Source: Hevea brasiliensis
Lineage: Eukaryota; Streptophyta; Magnoliopsida; Malpighiales; Euphorbiaceae
Direction: 5' to 3'
Assembly: GCF_030052815.1 (NCBI RefSeq)
Contig: NC_079497.1
Location: 16,382,258 to 16,446,257, forward strand
DNA: 64,000 nucleotides
The notes under the pieces are model-generated. The model made no database searches and was not told the origin of the DNA. It worked only from the letters and a program-made list of their open reading frames with translations. Below, piece by piece: positions 26,450-39,353 of the stretch. Each line of letters opens with the position of its first letter. Within the stretch, counting starts at the first letter, position 1. The position numbers and the translations under genes are program-made.

Positions 26450-27745
26450 TTGCCATGGTTTGCAGATTTTATCAATTACTTGTCATGTGGAGTTCTCCCA
26501 CCAGATTTGAACTATCAACAGAAAAAGAAATTTTTGCATGATGTGAAATTTTATACATGGGAGGATCCATTGTTATTTAAGAGATGTAATGATGGCCTAG
26601 TTAGAAGGTGCGTGCCTGAAGAGGAAATAGAAAACATTTTAAAGCATTGTTATTCTTCTGACTATGGAGGTCATTTCAGTGTAGATAAAACAGTGGCTAA
26701 AGTAATTCAAGCTGGATTTTATTGGCCACACATGTTTAAAATTGTAAGAGAATTTATTTTGAGATGTGATAGAAGTCAAAGAGTAGGGAATATTTCAAGG
26801 AAAAATGAAATGCCACAACAAGGAATTTTGGAGATTGAGTTATTTGATGTTTGGGGCATAGATTTCATGGGACCATTCCCATCATCTTTTGGGAATAAGT
26901 ACATTTTGGTAGGTGTGGATTATGTGTCAAAATGGGTTGAGGCCATTGCTTCCCCTATAAATGATGCAAGTGTAGTAGTGAAATTTTTAAAGAAGTTTAT
27001 TTTCACTAGATTTGGAGCGCCAAGAGCTATAATCAGTGATGGTCGATCTCATTTCTGCAATAAACAATTTGAAAATCTTTTAAAGAAATATGGTGTTACT
27101 CATAAGGTAGCTACACCTTACCATCCTCAGACCAGTGGGCAAGTTGAAGTATCTAATAGGGAATTGAAAAGAATTTTAGAAAAAATTGTTAATCATTCAA
27201 GGAAGGATTGGTCATTAAGGCTAGATGATGCATTATAGGTGTATAGGACAGCTTACAAGACACCCATTGAAACTACACCTTTTAAGCTAGTCTATGGGAA
27301 ATCATGTCATTTGCCAATTGAGTTGGAACACAAAGCATATTGAGCAATCCGAATTTTGAATTTTGACTTAAAAAGTACTGGAGTGAAAAGATTGCTTCAA
27401 TTAAATGAACTTGAAGAGATAAGGTTGGATGCCTATGAGAATGCTCGAATTTTTAAGGAAAGGACTAGATTTTGGCATGACAAGTATATTAAAAGAAAGG
27501 AGTTTAAAGAGGGTGACCTGGTTTTATTGTATAATTCTAGACTTAGACTCTTTCCTGGAAAGTTGAAATCAAGATGGTCTGGTCCTTTCAAGGTCGTCAA
27601 AGTTTATCCACATGGAGCTGTGGATATTTGGAGTGAAAATTCTGGGATTTTTGAAGTTAATGGTCAAAGGCTCAAGATTTATATCACAGGTCAGCTCATT
27701 GAGAAGGGAACAAGTTGTTTCCTTGATGATCCACCAATTCAGTAA
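26450..27745 (+). pseudogene. Athila integrase
   Basis: The HHCC zinc finger is at about 26645-26780, but its last ligand is changed: the block reads CDRSQR where CxxC is expected. The DDE core follows (Asp in WGIDFMGPF, Asp in IISDGRSHF, Glu in GQVEVSNRE), then a GPFKVVKVYPHGAVDIW block typical of the Athila integrase C-terminus. Two stops (TAG 27236-27238, TGA 27341-27343) sit at positions that are Trp in the family; otherwise the frame is open through 27745. The protein would integrate the cDNA. Confidence 0.87.
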
Positions 27746-28880
27746 ATTAAGGAGGGTTAAGCGAATGACCTAAAATTAGCGCTCTTTGGGAGGCACTCCA
27801 AAATTTTTCCTTATACTTAATTTTTCTTTTATTTTGTTTCATTTTATACCCAATTGAACTCATATTAGACATTAAAATTTCTTTTTGCAGGTTGATGAAG
27901 ATTTTTAAGCAAATGTGTATGCTGAATAATTGAAAGAATAAATGTTTGGGAAGTTACTGAACCTTGTATTTGTCTTCCATGATGCATATTGTTCTTAACA
28001 AAGTCAAATCTGAACTAATTTGAGCTTTATATCTGATTGCAGCAACATGGTGGAGTGAAAGGCCATTTTTATTTCAACATTTTGAGGAAATTGGTGAGAA
28101 ATATAAGAATTTTCATGGTAATCAATAGCAACATGCTTTTGATTTTACTTATTGGGTAATTAATTTTGATGTATTGTACTGAGATTGACATATTTTCCAT
28201 TGAAAATTTTGTGAAATTTCATGATACAATTCTATAGAATTTAGTCATGTGAACAGTGTCTGCAGCAGAATTTTGTTTCTTGTTCATGAATTTTTAATGT
28301 TAAGTTTGGGGTCGAATTTGAGTGTTAGTACTTGTGGTGTGATTGTTAATGTAAATATTACTTGAATAATGTTTTAGTTTGTGTTTGGTGAATTGCTAGA
28401 TTTTAATTTTTCTTAGCAATTAATTGGGTTTCAATTAGGTTTTGAGTGAAATTTTTATGCAAATTGTGTTTTGGGTTTGGTTTTAGTGTGTTTAGGATCA
28501 CATTTTTAGGTCGTATATCAGGTCATTTAGCACTAAGTTCAACATGATGTATGTTGCAGGTAGTGTCACCATCAAAACCTCTTCTTAGCACTCTAAAATG
28601 CTAAAAATGTAAAACCTGCCGAGAGTTTCAAGGGGTTTCACATGCCTCATGTAGCACCTCATGTACAATCACACGGGGCATGTCACTTTTCTCTTTTATT
28701 CCAACATGCCTCATGTTATTCATCTTACACCAAATCACACAGGGCATGTCAACCCCCTAACTATTTCCAACATGCCTTATGTCAGACCCTAGGTATGTCA
28801 CTACTTAAACCTTTACCCTAGCCATCTCATTCTATTTCATCTCATCAGCCGCACGACTCAAAATCTTCACTGTTCCCTCC
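27746..28880 (+). other. Athila spacer between integrase and third ORF
   Basis: Noncoding. T-rich, with a TTTGGGGTCGAATTT stretch near 28303. Towards the end (28640-28782) it carries five copies of the ACATGCCTCATGT/ACACGGGGCATGT motif. Confidence 0.6.
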
Positions 28881-30687
28881 ATGGTGCGCACCAAACAACC
28901 TTCAACCCACATACCCGAGCTGCGAGGCTATTAACAGTAACTCTTCAACCCCAACACCAAACCCTAAATTACCCAATGCTTAACCCAACAAACCCATTTC
29001 GGCCCCAAATCCCCAAATTCCTGATATGAACTCTAGTTCCCCACTTCGCCAATTCTCTCATTCCACCCCTAATCCCGACAATGCAACCCAAGACGTCACA
29101 CCTCCCTCCCAAAAACACACAAAATCCACCCCTTCAGTTGTGTATGAGACACGAAAAAGAAAGAAATCAGTTATTAGCTCCTCTGCTCCACCAAAACAGC
29201 CTAGGGTGGTTTCGCCACGACCCGTTAGTGCAAGAACCCACTCTACTACCCAAAGTCCTATCTCACCGCAGGTCTCTTCTGCTCCAACTAGGGTCCTATT
29301 GCCTCTGCATCCTTCACCAATAGTGTCTCAAACTGCTCCAGTTATCCCTCAATCTGGCTATCAGGTAAACTCATCTCACCCATGGACTTTTAGAGACTTT
29401 GAAATGAGGAAAAACTATGAGGTACTTGCTAAAAAGAAAATTTTAGCCACCAAGTACATTGATGAACACAATCTCAGGGAAATAGGGCTTTATGAATCTG
29501 TTAGTGAATATTTGTAAAATATAAGTTGGAGTGATTTTGCTAAGATTCAAAAACCTGCTTCTAAGGAATTGACAATTGAGTTTTTAAGCTCACTGCAATT
29601 GGACTTCTAGCCCATGAATAATAACCATAGGGATACCATTTCCTCTAGGTGTTTGGGTCAGGACAGAGAACTTGACACTGCTCAAGTGAATACTTTATTT
29701 GGTTTTTATAATGATGGAGCAAAAGTGATTGAGTGGCAAAGAACTATTTATGATCCCCTGTCATTTTGGAAGTCAATTGCACCATATGGAAGTATTACAA
29801 CCCTAGTTCTGCTAAGGCTTCAGCCATCCAAGACCCTGTTCTGAGATACTTGCAAAGGTTCATGTCTTACACTATACTAGGCAGAGGGCACAATAATGGG
29901 GTTGTAGAAAAGAATGATTTATTCTTTTTATGGTGCATGAAAGAGAAGAAAAAGATAAATGGTGCTTATTTTCTTTGCTCTCATATGGAACATATAGTCT
30001 GTAAGCATTCAACTAGCAGTATAGTTATTGGAGGGATGGTGATTGTAATTGCCAAATCATTTGGTTTATCCCTGACCAGTATGCTATGGTGTCTATGGTT
30101 GGCCAGTCTTTTTTGGACAGAATTATCATGAATCAAATGGAAATTTGTGTAAAAAAGGGTGATGTTTATGTACTGGTAAATGGGGGACATGAGGGTGAAG
30201 TGCAGTAGCAATCACAGGGTATAGGACGGCAAACTGATGCTGGTCCTTCTAGCTCTCACCCACCTACTGCTGGACAATCAGACTTACTTGCTTTTCTTAA
30301 AAATTTGGAAGCCAAAATTGACAGAATGGGTGAAGTACAACAGCCTGTTTCTGATGCTAATTGTGACATTGTAGTTGCTTTGAAAGCTTTAGAAGCTAAG
30401 GTTGATACTCTTGGTCAGAAGCAAGCCAAGCTTGAGAAAAAGATTAAAAAAAGTTTTCTTCATTCAGGAAAAAGCAGAAAATTCATGACAAAGAAATAAT
30501 TGACATTTACAACAAGCTGGCAGCCTCCTTTAACCAACTGTACAAATGAGGCCAAGATATTTTTGCAGAAAAGAAGGCTATGGTAGAAAACCTGGATACT
30601 GCTTCTGAGAAATTCAATGAGCAAGTACCTGCAGCAGCGAGTGAACTAGTGCAATCCACCAATGATGAAGACCAACTAGCTGCCTAG
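28881..30687 (+). pseudogene. Athila third ORF (envelope-position, function unknown)
   Basis: An ATG at 28881 opens a short frame (MVRTKQ...), soon broken. The main open parts are 29026-29517 and 29614-29844 (same frame), then 29766-30131 and 30305-30499 in other frames. The N-terminal 120 residues of the 29026 segment are Ser/Pro/Thr-rich with a basic RKRKK patch. Next comes the conserved plant-retroelement domain seen in Athila ORF3 and in some Sireviruses (WTFRDFEMRKNYEVL onward, an ELTIEFLSSL block). The C-terminal part (30305-30499) looks like a coiled coil (repeated LEAKIDRM/LEAKVDTL heptads). No clear signal peptide or transmembrane helix is visible, so an envelope role is not supported here by sequence. 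Confidence 0.7.
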
Positions 30688-32510
30688 TTTTAGAACTTTG
30701 TTTTTTTTTTGTTAATTTCAGTCAATTTATGAAACTTTAGCTCTTTATTGTGTACATTGGTCAGTTTCCTTTATATTTCAACTATTAATTTCCTGGTTAT
30801 TAGAACTTTTACATGTTTTATCTATTTGTGAATGGTTTAAATTTTTGTTTTTCTTTAATTCTACTTTTTTCATGAATCCTAAGTTGGCTTGTTCATTGTT
30901 GCTGGCTGCATTAGTTTCTTTTGCTGTGATACTTGCACTATCTTTGTCATCCAGATTTCTACTGAATTGATCATTTTCTTTAATTTCAGTCTCTATTGAC
31001 TATTGTAATAGCATTACTAATATTGCTTTTTGATAGTCATATAACTGAATTATTGAAAATACAGCAGTTGCTCTTCTATTAGCTCTGACAGGACACCATA
31101 TAAGGTAACTTCTAGATATTCACATGCCACATGCTGACACTACTTTCCTTTACCATGCCTCATGCTAAGGGTTATGCTTTCCTAAGAGCTATTTGAATTG
31201 CTTCAAAATTTGCAAAATTTTTGAAACCCACCAAAATTTTCATGGAGCATGACATGTCCCATGTTGATCCTAGTGTTAGTTGCTTAGCAGTAAGCACAGG
31301 GCATGCTAATTTACCTTTACTTCAACACACCTCATGCTTTTTTATTAACATGCCTAATGCTCCCAATACTTATAATTCACATGCCTCATGTACATATTCT
31401 GATCATTCACCCCTAGGCCTGTACGTTCTATATGGTAACTCTTTTCCACTCTTTCTTAGTTTATTTTTCTCCAGCTATCATTTGTTGATTTAATTGACAT
31501 TTTTGCCACTTTGATTAAGCCAATGAGGACATTGTCTAATTTGAGTTTGGGGGAGGGCAAAATTTTTTTTATTTGCATTACTTAAATTGCATCACTTATT
31601 TACATCTCATTCATACTTAGTTACTTAGTTCACATACACCATACACCTACACCATGTAAATATATACACTTGCATATAGATATCATATAGATTATGTATA
31701 GTTTTTATTTCATTTTTTTATTCATTTTTAGGAATCATGCATACATAAAAAAAAAAAAGAAATAAGTAAATAAAATTTTACCTAATTCTTAGAAGATTGA
31801 GAATCATTTTGAAAAGCAATTAAGCTTGCCTTTAGATGGGTTTGACGGATTGAAAGTTTTGGATTGGTATGAGGTTATAAGATTCTTATCTTAGTTTACA
31901 TCTTCTTAGCCAAGGGCCACCCAATTAATTACATTGAGTTATAAGCGCTTAAAGAAAACTCTAGAGTAAGAAATAACTAATTGTATCTCACTAATCCTAG
32001 AACAAGCCTTCTAGACTTTTCGAGGTGAAATTTTAGCATTCACTTGAAAAGAGAAATGATTAAGGCATTATTTGAATTTTAAATTCACATTTTTAGCCTT
32101 AACCAACCCTACTTTAAAATTTCCCCTTTTGAAATCAATTTGAGCCTTCATTTATACCCCTTATTTTTTATTTCCTTGTTACCCATAATCTACCTGGTCA
32201 TAAACCTAAACACTTACCTACCTTTTATGAGAATAATTTGTTTAAGTGATTCTCAAAAAAAAAAAAAAAAAGGGAGAAAAAGTATAATAATTAAATGGGA
32301 GAAGTACTAAAGTAAAATTGACTAGTAATTATATCATGTTATAAAAATTATTTACCACCCAAGTACATAAAGAAATGAGTTTGGGGGTGGATTAAAGAGG
32401 GACAATTGCAATACAAAATTCAATGTTATTTATGTAGTCCCTAAAAGAGTTTTAAAAATTGTATTCTAGCATTGGTAATTTATTGTAAAGTTCTTCCTCC
32501 CATTTAATTC

Positions 32511-32513
<3 letters not shown>

Positions 32514-32562
<49 letters not shown>
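32514..32562. repeat. (AT)n microsatellite
   Basis: About 24 TA units inside the Athila 3' noncoding region. Confidence 0.95.
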
Positions 32563-32565
<3 letters not shown>

Positions 32566-33091
32566 AAATAAAATAAAAATAAAAGAAAAATGTATCTTGA
32601 TCTTTTTAACAATTTAATTATTCTCATGTTTTTTTTCCCTTTTACCTTTTCTTTGTTAGCGACATTATTACCTCTTAACCCTATTACAACTATTAAAAGT
32701 CCTTTTGATTTCTTTATTGTGTTTTTGCTACATTAGTGGAGATTGGATTAGTTGGTTTGCCTATTAGATTGGCACCTTATTCGCCCACTTAACTATTTCC
32801 ATCATTATATGAGGCACATTAGTTTATGGATTGCTCTAGAGCTAATTTGAGCATGATTTCTCTATTTAATTGATTGGTTTTGGTTTGATGGAATGAATAA
32901 TTAACCCAAGGCTAAGCGGTGATAACTTTGGTGAGAATTGAATTCGTTATACCTTGAAGGTGGGTATATGGCTTGTTGGTGGCTAAAGGTAAGATTGAAA
33001 GCTTGGATGAGTAATTTTCATGAATCTAAGAAAAAGGTACCCCAATTGCATATAATTATTTTTAATTTACTTGAGGATAAGCAAAGATTTA

Positions 33092-33105
33092 AGTTTGGGG
33101 GAATT
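33092..33105 (+). other. Polypurine tract of the Athila element
   Basis: AGTTTGGGGGAATT directly precedes the 3' LTR (TGATAAACCC at 33106), the expected place for plus-strand priming. Confidence 0.75.
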
Positions 33106-34783
33106 TGATAAACCCATTTTATATAGATATTTTAGGGTAGTTTTGCATCCATTTTGCCCTTTTCAGTTTAGTAATTTTATGCTTTTAATGCTTATTTTAG
33201 TTAATTTGTTAAATTTAGTTTCATTATATTTGATTTTTGGATTTTAAGGTTTTTGATAGGTTTTAACAAGGTTTAAAGGCAAAATAGTCTATATAGAAGA
33301 AATTCAAAGTGATTTGGAAGTTTAAAGTAGTGTGAAAAATGAAGAAAATTCACTTAAAGAAGAAGACTAGCCGAGATTTTCAAGGGCTTCAACATGCCCT
33401 ATGTTGAGGGTCGTGTGAAAATAAGAGTTAGCTAGCAGGAATCCACATGAGGCATATAAATTCAACACTAGGTCATGTAGAAAAAGATTTTGGAATAAAA
33501 CACCCCGAAAGTTTTAAGGACTTTAACATGCCCCGTGTGGCCGGTCGTGTAAACAAAGATTTTGGAACAAAATCTGTTGAAAGTTTCAAGGACTTTAACA
33601 TGCCCCGCGTAATTGGTCGTGCAGAATCTAAAGGCTCTTCCTTTGAATCAACATGAGACATGTGGAATATAACTTAAATCAATATGAGGCATGTGGGATG
33701 GCGCTGGCAGATTTGCTGACATGGAAAAATTTTCTATTTTCACACATTTTACACATTTTGTCTTTATTTCTTTAGAGACTATTTTTAGGGCAAACCTTGA
33801 GGGGATATATAAGCATCATATTCTCATTTTTACTATAAGGAGAAAGGGAGAGAAAAATCAAAAGAGGAAGGAAAGAAAGAACCACGCCATTTTTGGAGGA
33901 AGAACACCTGCAGAGTGACGTTTCCAGCTTCCATTTCCAGGGATTTGGATTCTCTTCTTCTAGGTTCTTTTATTTTTAGTCTTATTTTTATGTTTTCTTG
34001 CTCTACTTCACACTTACCACTTGTAAATACAAGCATGAGTGAGTAAATACCTAGGATTTCAGAGTTGGGTGTAATGATTTAAGTTTTATTTGTAGATTTG
34101 GATTGGTTTTAACCAGATTTTAGTATATATAAGTTTTGATTCTTATCTTGTGTGCTTATTTATATACCCATTATTGGTACCCTTTGGGTTTTATTCTTAA
34201 TCTTAGATTGAAGGATCGAGAGGTGAAAATCTATGATAGATAATCAAGATAATGAACTTAATCACCTAGTGTTAGAAATAAACCAGTGGGTTAAGAGGAA
34301 TTTCAAGTTGATTAAAGTGCTTAAAGGATTTTGGGTAATTAAACATCACATGAGAATGGGGTTTAGTTTCCTTTAAAACACTCTTTAGTTTGCCTGAAAG
34401 AGAAATTAAAGGAAATTAGAATCAACTTCCTTCAAAATTGTATTTCCCTTAATCTTGATTTTGCCTATCCAAATCCTGATAAAATTTACTTCATGAACCT
34501 CAACTCTGGAATCAATTTGGCCATTAATCAATTAAATTCTTAATTACTTGCTAAAATTATAGCAAATTAGTATAGTGCTTAGAATTTTAATTGCTTAATT
34601 CATTATAAATTTCTTATTTTTCCAATTTAATTTGCTGTATCTCTTACTCTATTTTTGACACAAATTATCGATAGCCCAAATAATTATGACTTTTATAGTT
34701 TGGTACTCAAACAACAAATCTCTGTGAGACGATATCTTTTCTTTACTATTTGAACGACCTGTATACTTGCAGAGTACACATCA
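33106..34783 (+). repeat. 3' LTR of the Athila element
   Basis: 1678 bp, starting TGATAAACCC and ending ACACATCA. It aligns along its whole length with the 5' LTR with scattered substitutions and carries the same motif copies (33391-33694) and tandem repeat (33480-33610). Confidence 0.95.
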
Positions 34784-37700
34784 ACTATGTTTGTGTTATC
34801 TAGAAAAGTCATGAATAAAAATTAATAGAAATTATAAGAAGGTGAAATACAAATAAGAAAAACAAAGCATAAAATATTAAATGAGCCGAGGTCCCGACGA
34901 TGGGTGACCGAACCAAAAAGTGACTGCGAGCTCAGTTGCTACCCTAATTTCGTGTGGGATCCTGTGACACCCTAGGCCAAGGGATAATTGCAAAGCTAAT
35001 GGTATTGTGAAAACCATAGAAAAGAATAGAGAACAAGTTCAAATAATTGAATCAGAGTTTAGGAAGGAACTTAGTGTTATTAGAAAAGTTGATCAGATCA
35101 ATAAAGGGCAATATGGTCAATTCATCCTTAGAGGTGACTATGGGCCTAAATGTCCATTAAAATGTAGGAAATTAAAATTATAAAAATTAGATTTATAGTG
35201 AAGAGGTGTATGGAAGGAAAGAACGAGGAAAAAGAAAAATTCAGTTTTAAAGTGAATTATGACATCACCCATTATGTAAGCATGACACAATAAAAAAATT
35301 TATAATTTAATCAATTATTTTGTGATAAGTATAAAAGGAAGAAAATGAAAATTAAAAAAAGAAAAATTTGGTCTTCTTCTCCTTCTTTTGGCCGTCTCAC
35401 TTTCTCTCTCTAACTCTCTCATTTTCTTCCATTTTCACCCAAAAACTAAGCTTAAATCCTCACTTTTTCTTCATAAACTTTCCACTAAATTAGTAAGAAA
35501 CATCAAGTGAAGCCCTTATTTGATGATTTGAAGGAAGAAAGATAAGAAAGAGAGGAAGGATTTTCAATTTTAGAAAAGCATCATTGAGGTAAGTCTCTCT
35601 CCATTTAAGTTAGTTTATATTTATGGAAAGAAGATTGAGTAAGTAGAAATTTAACTTGAGAATTGAAAATTATGCATGTTGAAGAAAGATAAATTTTCGA
35701 CCAGTCATGAATTTCTAGGGTTTTGAAGTGTTTCAATTTAATTGAACATGAATTTGAACTTGTTTAGAGTAGTAGACATGATTGAGATGGTTAGTATGCA
35801 TGATTTGTGATAATTGAAAAAAAATTAGGGTTTATGGTGATTAGGGTTTGGGGGAAATTGGAAATTTTAAGAATTATTGACCAATTAGTGTTTTGATGCT
35901 TAATTTTGGTCAATTAGTGTGTGTATAATTGTGATTTGATGAATGGAATTGAAAGAATTGGTAATGGTGGAAGTTTTGAATTCTGGACTAATGAGTCTAG
36001 CTAGGTTAAAATGCCATAAGTTGAACTGTGTTGCTCTAATTAGTGTGAGGCTAATTAGAGATGAAATTAGAGTCATAATGCTACATTTTTTTATGAAGAA
36101 ACCTTGCCCAAAAAGTGACCACAAGTTGGTCTAAAATTAGGTTAAATCCGGAATCGGTGCCCTGATTCTGGGCAGAATTGACTAAATGAACAGCATATGT
36201 TCAAATAGTCATAACTTTGTGTAGAGATGTCCAAATGACATGATTTTTAAACCATTGGAAAGCTTAGACATAATAGAACAACTTTCATGAAGAACACAAA
36301 TCCAAATTCTGACAATAACCTATTCAAATTTTCAACCAAATTTAGGTCATCAAAACTGCTAGAATCAAAATTTGCCCATAAAATCTGAAAATGATCAATC
36401 TGGCTAGTTATGGTAAAAACGCCATAACTTGAGTTACAAAACCCCAAATGGAGTGATTCAAAAAGGAATTTAAACTAGACACATTAAGGAACAACTTTGA
36501 TAAAGAGAGTTTAGCCAAATTTTCACTATAGATTGGTTCAATAGAATAGTAAATATTGGTGATCAAATCTTAAATTTTGGGATTAATTCTAATAGGTCTT
36601 GAATTTCAATTGGCAACCAATGCTAACAAAATTATGACCCAAAATATGGTATGACCATGTGGTTAGAAATGGTATACCTATTAATTATGAAAAAGTCAAC
36701 ATTTTGAATAAATAATAATCACAATACTATCAAATACAAAGAATTCAACTCTTAGGAAAATTTATAAGTAAAAAAAAAAAAATTGAGTATGCAAAATTAA
36801 TTGTTAGAGTAATTAGTAGAAGTTATTTGAATGAGTATTGAAACACTTTAAATTATGTATTTCAGTTGAAAATGAGCTCTCTAAGGAACGGAGAAGAGTG
36901 GGCTAAGTCAAGGCAAATATAAGAGGTTTGTGCAGAACAAACTTAAATTCTTAGTTTCTATTTGAAAAAAACTATTTGAATGAATGTTGTGAACAATTTT
37001 GGATTGTTATGACTTTGAGAAATAATGTGTTGCCTACTTTGTAAATGAAAATTTTGAAATGGGAAATGATTTGTGATTTGTATGAACTATTGAATGATGT
37101 GATTTGAATTTGATTTTGAAATCACACTTATCACACTTGGCATGACAGCTCTATTGTATTCTTTCTCCATCTATAGAGTTGAGATTGATTTTATTCCTCC
37201 CTCTCTGGCTTGCCAGTTTGAGGTTGAGATTGGATGAGTACTCATATTGCTAGCTAGCCCCCTCCCTCATTAATTTTGGTTAGTGAGATTATAGATTATT
37301 TTATCGTGGTGTACAACACGACATTGATCATGAAATTTTGTGTCATGACCTAAGTTGTGTAATATTATGGCAATACTATTGTTTACAAATTATTTGATAA
37401 ATTGTTGTTAACAATCAAAATATTGGCATTGGTTTGTGAATTATGATTGTGAAAAATTTTGAAATTCAATTTATTGATGAATGATTATATTTAGTGATTT
37501 TAAAAAATTTTATTGTTCACCATTGAGTAAAATTACTCAGTGATGGCTTTTTCTTGCTGTCGCAGATAGGGAGAAGGATAAAGCAGCAGAGTGAGCTACT
37601 ATAGTTGCAGAGAAGCATATTTTGAGGGTCATTTATGGGTATAATATTTTATACCATTATAAATATCTTTTGATGTATATTTTTGTTCATATGTATTTAT

Positions 37701-38172
37701 TGAACTAGTCAAGCAGTTGTACAATCAAATTGTAATAATAATATTTTATTCTCTTTTTGGAATTGCAAATTTTATATTTGAGTTGAACTAAATGAAATGA
37801 TATTATAATTGCTTGAAATTGTATTGACTGAGTTGGATTGTGTTGATTTAAATGGAGTTATGGATTTTATACATATTGGGAGTGTTTTTAACAGGTTTTG
37901 AAGAACTATTTTCTCAAATTATAGATAGCATTCTGCTGAAATTTTTATAAAATTTTCAAAATCCGAAATTAATAAAAAAATTTGGTTCGTGACATAAACT
38001 TTAATTAAAGGCTTTTAATAAGTATTCAACATTACCTTACAATTTAAAATGAATAAAAATTAGTTTAAAATCCCTTGTAGTATATTTAATGGGTTATCAG
38101 TAGGCGAAGTTCAGTAATTCATTAGTTATACTACGGGATCATGTTGTGCCTTACGGAGAGGTAAGGTGTGAC
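34784..38172 (+). repeat. Right part of the Tekay-family solo LTR
   Basis: Continues the LTR begun at 20345. It contains a GAGCCGAGGTCCCGACGATGGGTGACC block (34884-34912) matching the GAGCCGGTGCCCAAGCGATGGG block of the Tekay 3' LTR. It also holds three units of a roughly 200-bp degenerate repeat starting near GCCATAA (36013, 36208, 36421) and ends with the GGTAAGGTGTGACA terminus. No coding region: the short ORFs have no family features. Confidence 0.85.
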
Positions 38173-38177
38173 AGGTT

Positions 38178-39353
38178 ACAGTTGCATACTTGGGCTCTTC
38201 ATTTTTTTTTTGTTGGGTTCCTAGCTTCTGTGGGGATTTCATCGACTTGGAAGGCAACACTCAAAGCAAAAAGAAATTTAGACTCCGCTCGTATGCTGAT
38301 AAGAACAGAGTATCTTATTGTCATTAAGAAGATAATTGCAGTAGATATGGATAACATTAGATTTAACATAGTTGTAGTAAAAGAACCTTACTTTGAGTTT
38401 CATCCACCGAAGCCTTGCAATCCCCAGAATTCTCTGTCAGAAAGTTCAAATGAAGGGGTTAGGACTTAAGAGGATGATGACATGGCATCTTCTAAACTTG
38501 GTGCTAATGTGTCAAACAAGGGCATTTTACCCTTTTTCCAACCCTTCACACTTTGCTAGCCACACTCTAGGGAATAAGGTCTCGTTGTTGATGCATGAGG
38601 ATCTCTTAGGTGCTTTGGGCCAAGAGTATATTTGCTTTTCCTCTAACCATCAGAAGAGATATTCAACTTCCAACTCTGCAGACAGAAATCATGTTATACA
38701 AGGAGACATTGTGCCACTTGCATGTGCACAACTTAATTATCACATTTTTGAATTTGACATGCTCTACCATAATAATTCTTCATTGCCACAACTATCGTCG
38801 CAACCTACTTTGAATCTCGAGGATCTTAAAAGAGTAGTTGTCACACATGATATTGTACCCATCTACACCTCTTATCAGTGCAACCAATTACATGTTGAAC
38901 CTCACTCAACTAGCTCACAATCTCTTTTATTGGACAACCAAGCAATTTTCCCTTACGTGCCTTTAAATTCAATCAATCCCCCCACTATTCTAAGTCGTGG
39001 AAACTTCTTCAAAATTTCTCACCTCTTAAAGCAGCGTAGAAAGCACAAATTGATTTTTGAGCTATTTAAAGTTTCACCTAAATTAGCTTAAGGGGGGAAG
39101 AAGAATAAGAAATCAAAAGGTAAAAATGGTGTGAAATCAAATGATACATGTGTTGAATGGCCTTCAGATAATGACATTAGCCTAATGAACAATCATCACC
39201 ATAAATCTGTCATTGATGGAAAACATGCCTTTGTCCCTTTGGATGCAAAAGAAGAAGCTTGGAAAATAGTTGAATTGGGCAAACATCTTGGATTGTCTTT
39301 CTCAAAGCCGGATGAAATTGGTGCAATACTTTGCAAATCAAATTATCTCTGAT
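38178..39353 (+). pseudogene. LINE-type ORF1, 3' portion
   Basis: Right after the second GGTTA, the reading frame of the ORF1 split at 20344 resumes (LHTWALHFF, then SARMLIRT), the C-terminal part of the DUF4283-like domain. A frameshift near 38450 leads to a second frame (38393-39091), a TAA at 39089-39091, then 39131-39352 in the same frame. The last stretch ends in AWKIVELGKHLGLSF, a block seen at the C-terminus of plant LINE ORF1 proteins, and stops at TGA 39350-39352. Removing the solo LTR and one duplication would make a continuous domain, which supports the insertion model. No endonuclease or RT ORF follows. Confidence 0.62.

Larger units (their letters stand above)
30688..33105 (+). 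other. Athila 3' noncoding region with motif array and PPT-like strings
   Basis: 31120-31391 holds another cluster of the ACATGCCYCATGT motif family. Three TTTGGGGG strings occur at about 31544, 32379 and 33094; the last is the polypurine tract next to the 3' LTR. An AT microsatellite lies at 32514-32562. No coding region. Confidence 0.7.
20431..34783 (+). mobile_element. Athila-type Ty3/gypsy retrotransposon, full-length but decayed
   Basis: LTRs of 1677 and 1678 bp (20431-22107 and 33106-34783) start TGATAAACCC and end CATCA. The perfect 5-bp target duplication is ACTAT (20426-20430 and 34784-34788). The primer site matches tRNA-Asp except for one base. The order is gag, protease, RT, RNase H, integrase, then a long spacer and a third ORF in the envelope position, as in Athila. 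Gag-pol runs largely in one frame but is interrupted by nonsense codons and several frameshifts, so the copy is not autonomous. LTR identity looks like mid-nineties percent by eye. The host sequence is the solo LTR at 20345-38172. Confidence 0.94.
20345..38172 (+). mobile_element. Solo LTR of a Tekay-family gypsy element, split by an Athila insertion
   Basis: The left piece (20345-20430) begins TGTAACATTCCC and aligns with the start of the Tekay LTR at 46317, including a shared TACATTCTACTGTTCTGGTG block. The right piece (34784-38172) aligns with the rest of that LTR and ends GTGTGACA. The outer ends are flanked by a perfect 5-bp duplication GGTTA (20340-20344 and 38173-38177). Only one LTR's worth of sequence (about 3.47 kb without the Athila) lies between the duplications, with no gag or pol, so this is a solo LTR left by LTR-LTR recombination. 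It is considerably diverged from the Tekay LTRs at 46317 and 54167. Confidence 0.87.

Noticed and set aside
29081..29323. 80-codon ORF overlapping the Athila third ORF
   Set aside because: Shadow frame of the Ser/Pro-rich N-terminal part; no features of its own.
36247..36447. Minus-strand 66-codon ORF in the solo LTR
   Set aside because: Falls in the degenerate LTR repeat and has no counterpart in the Tekay LTRs.
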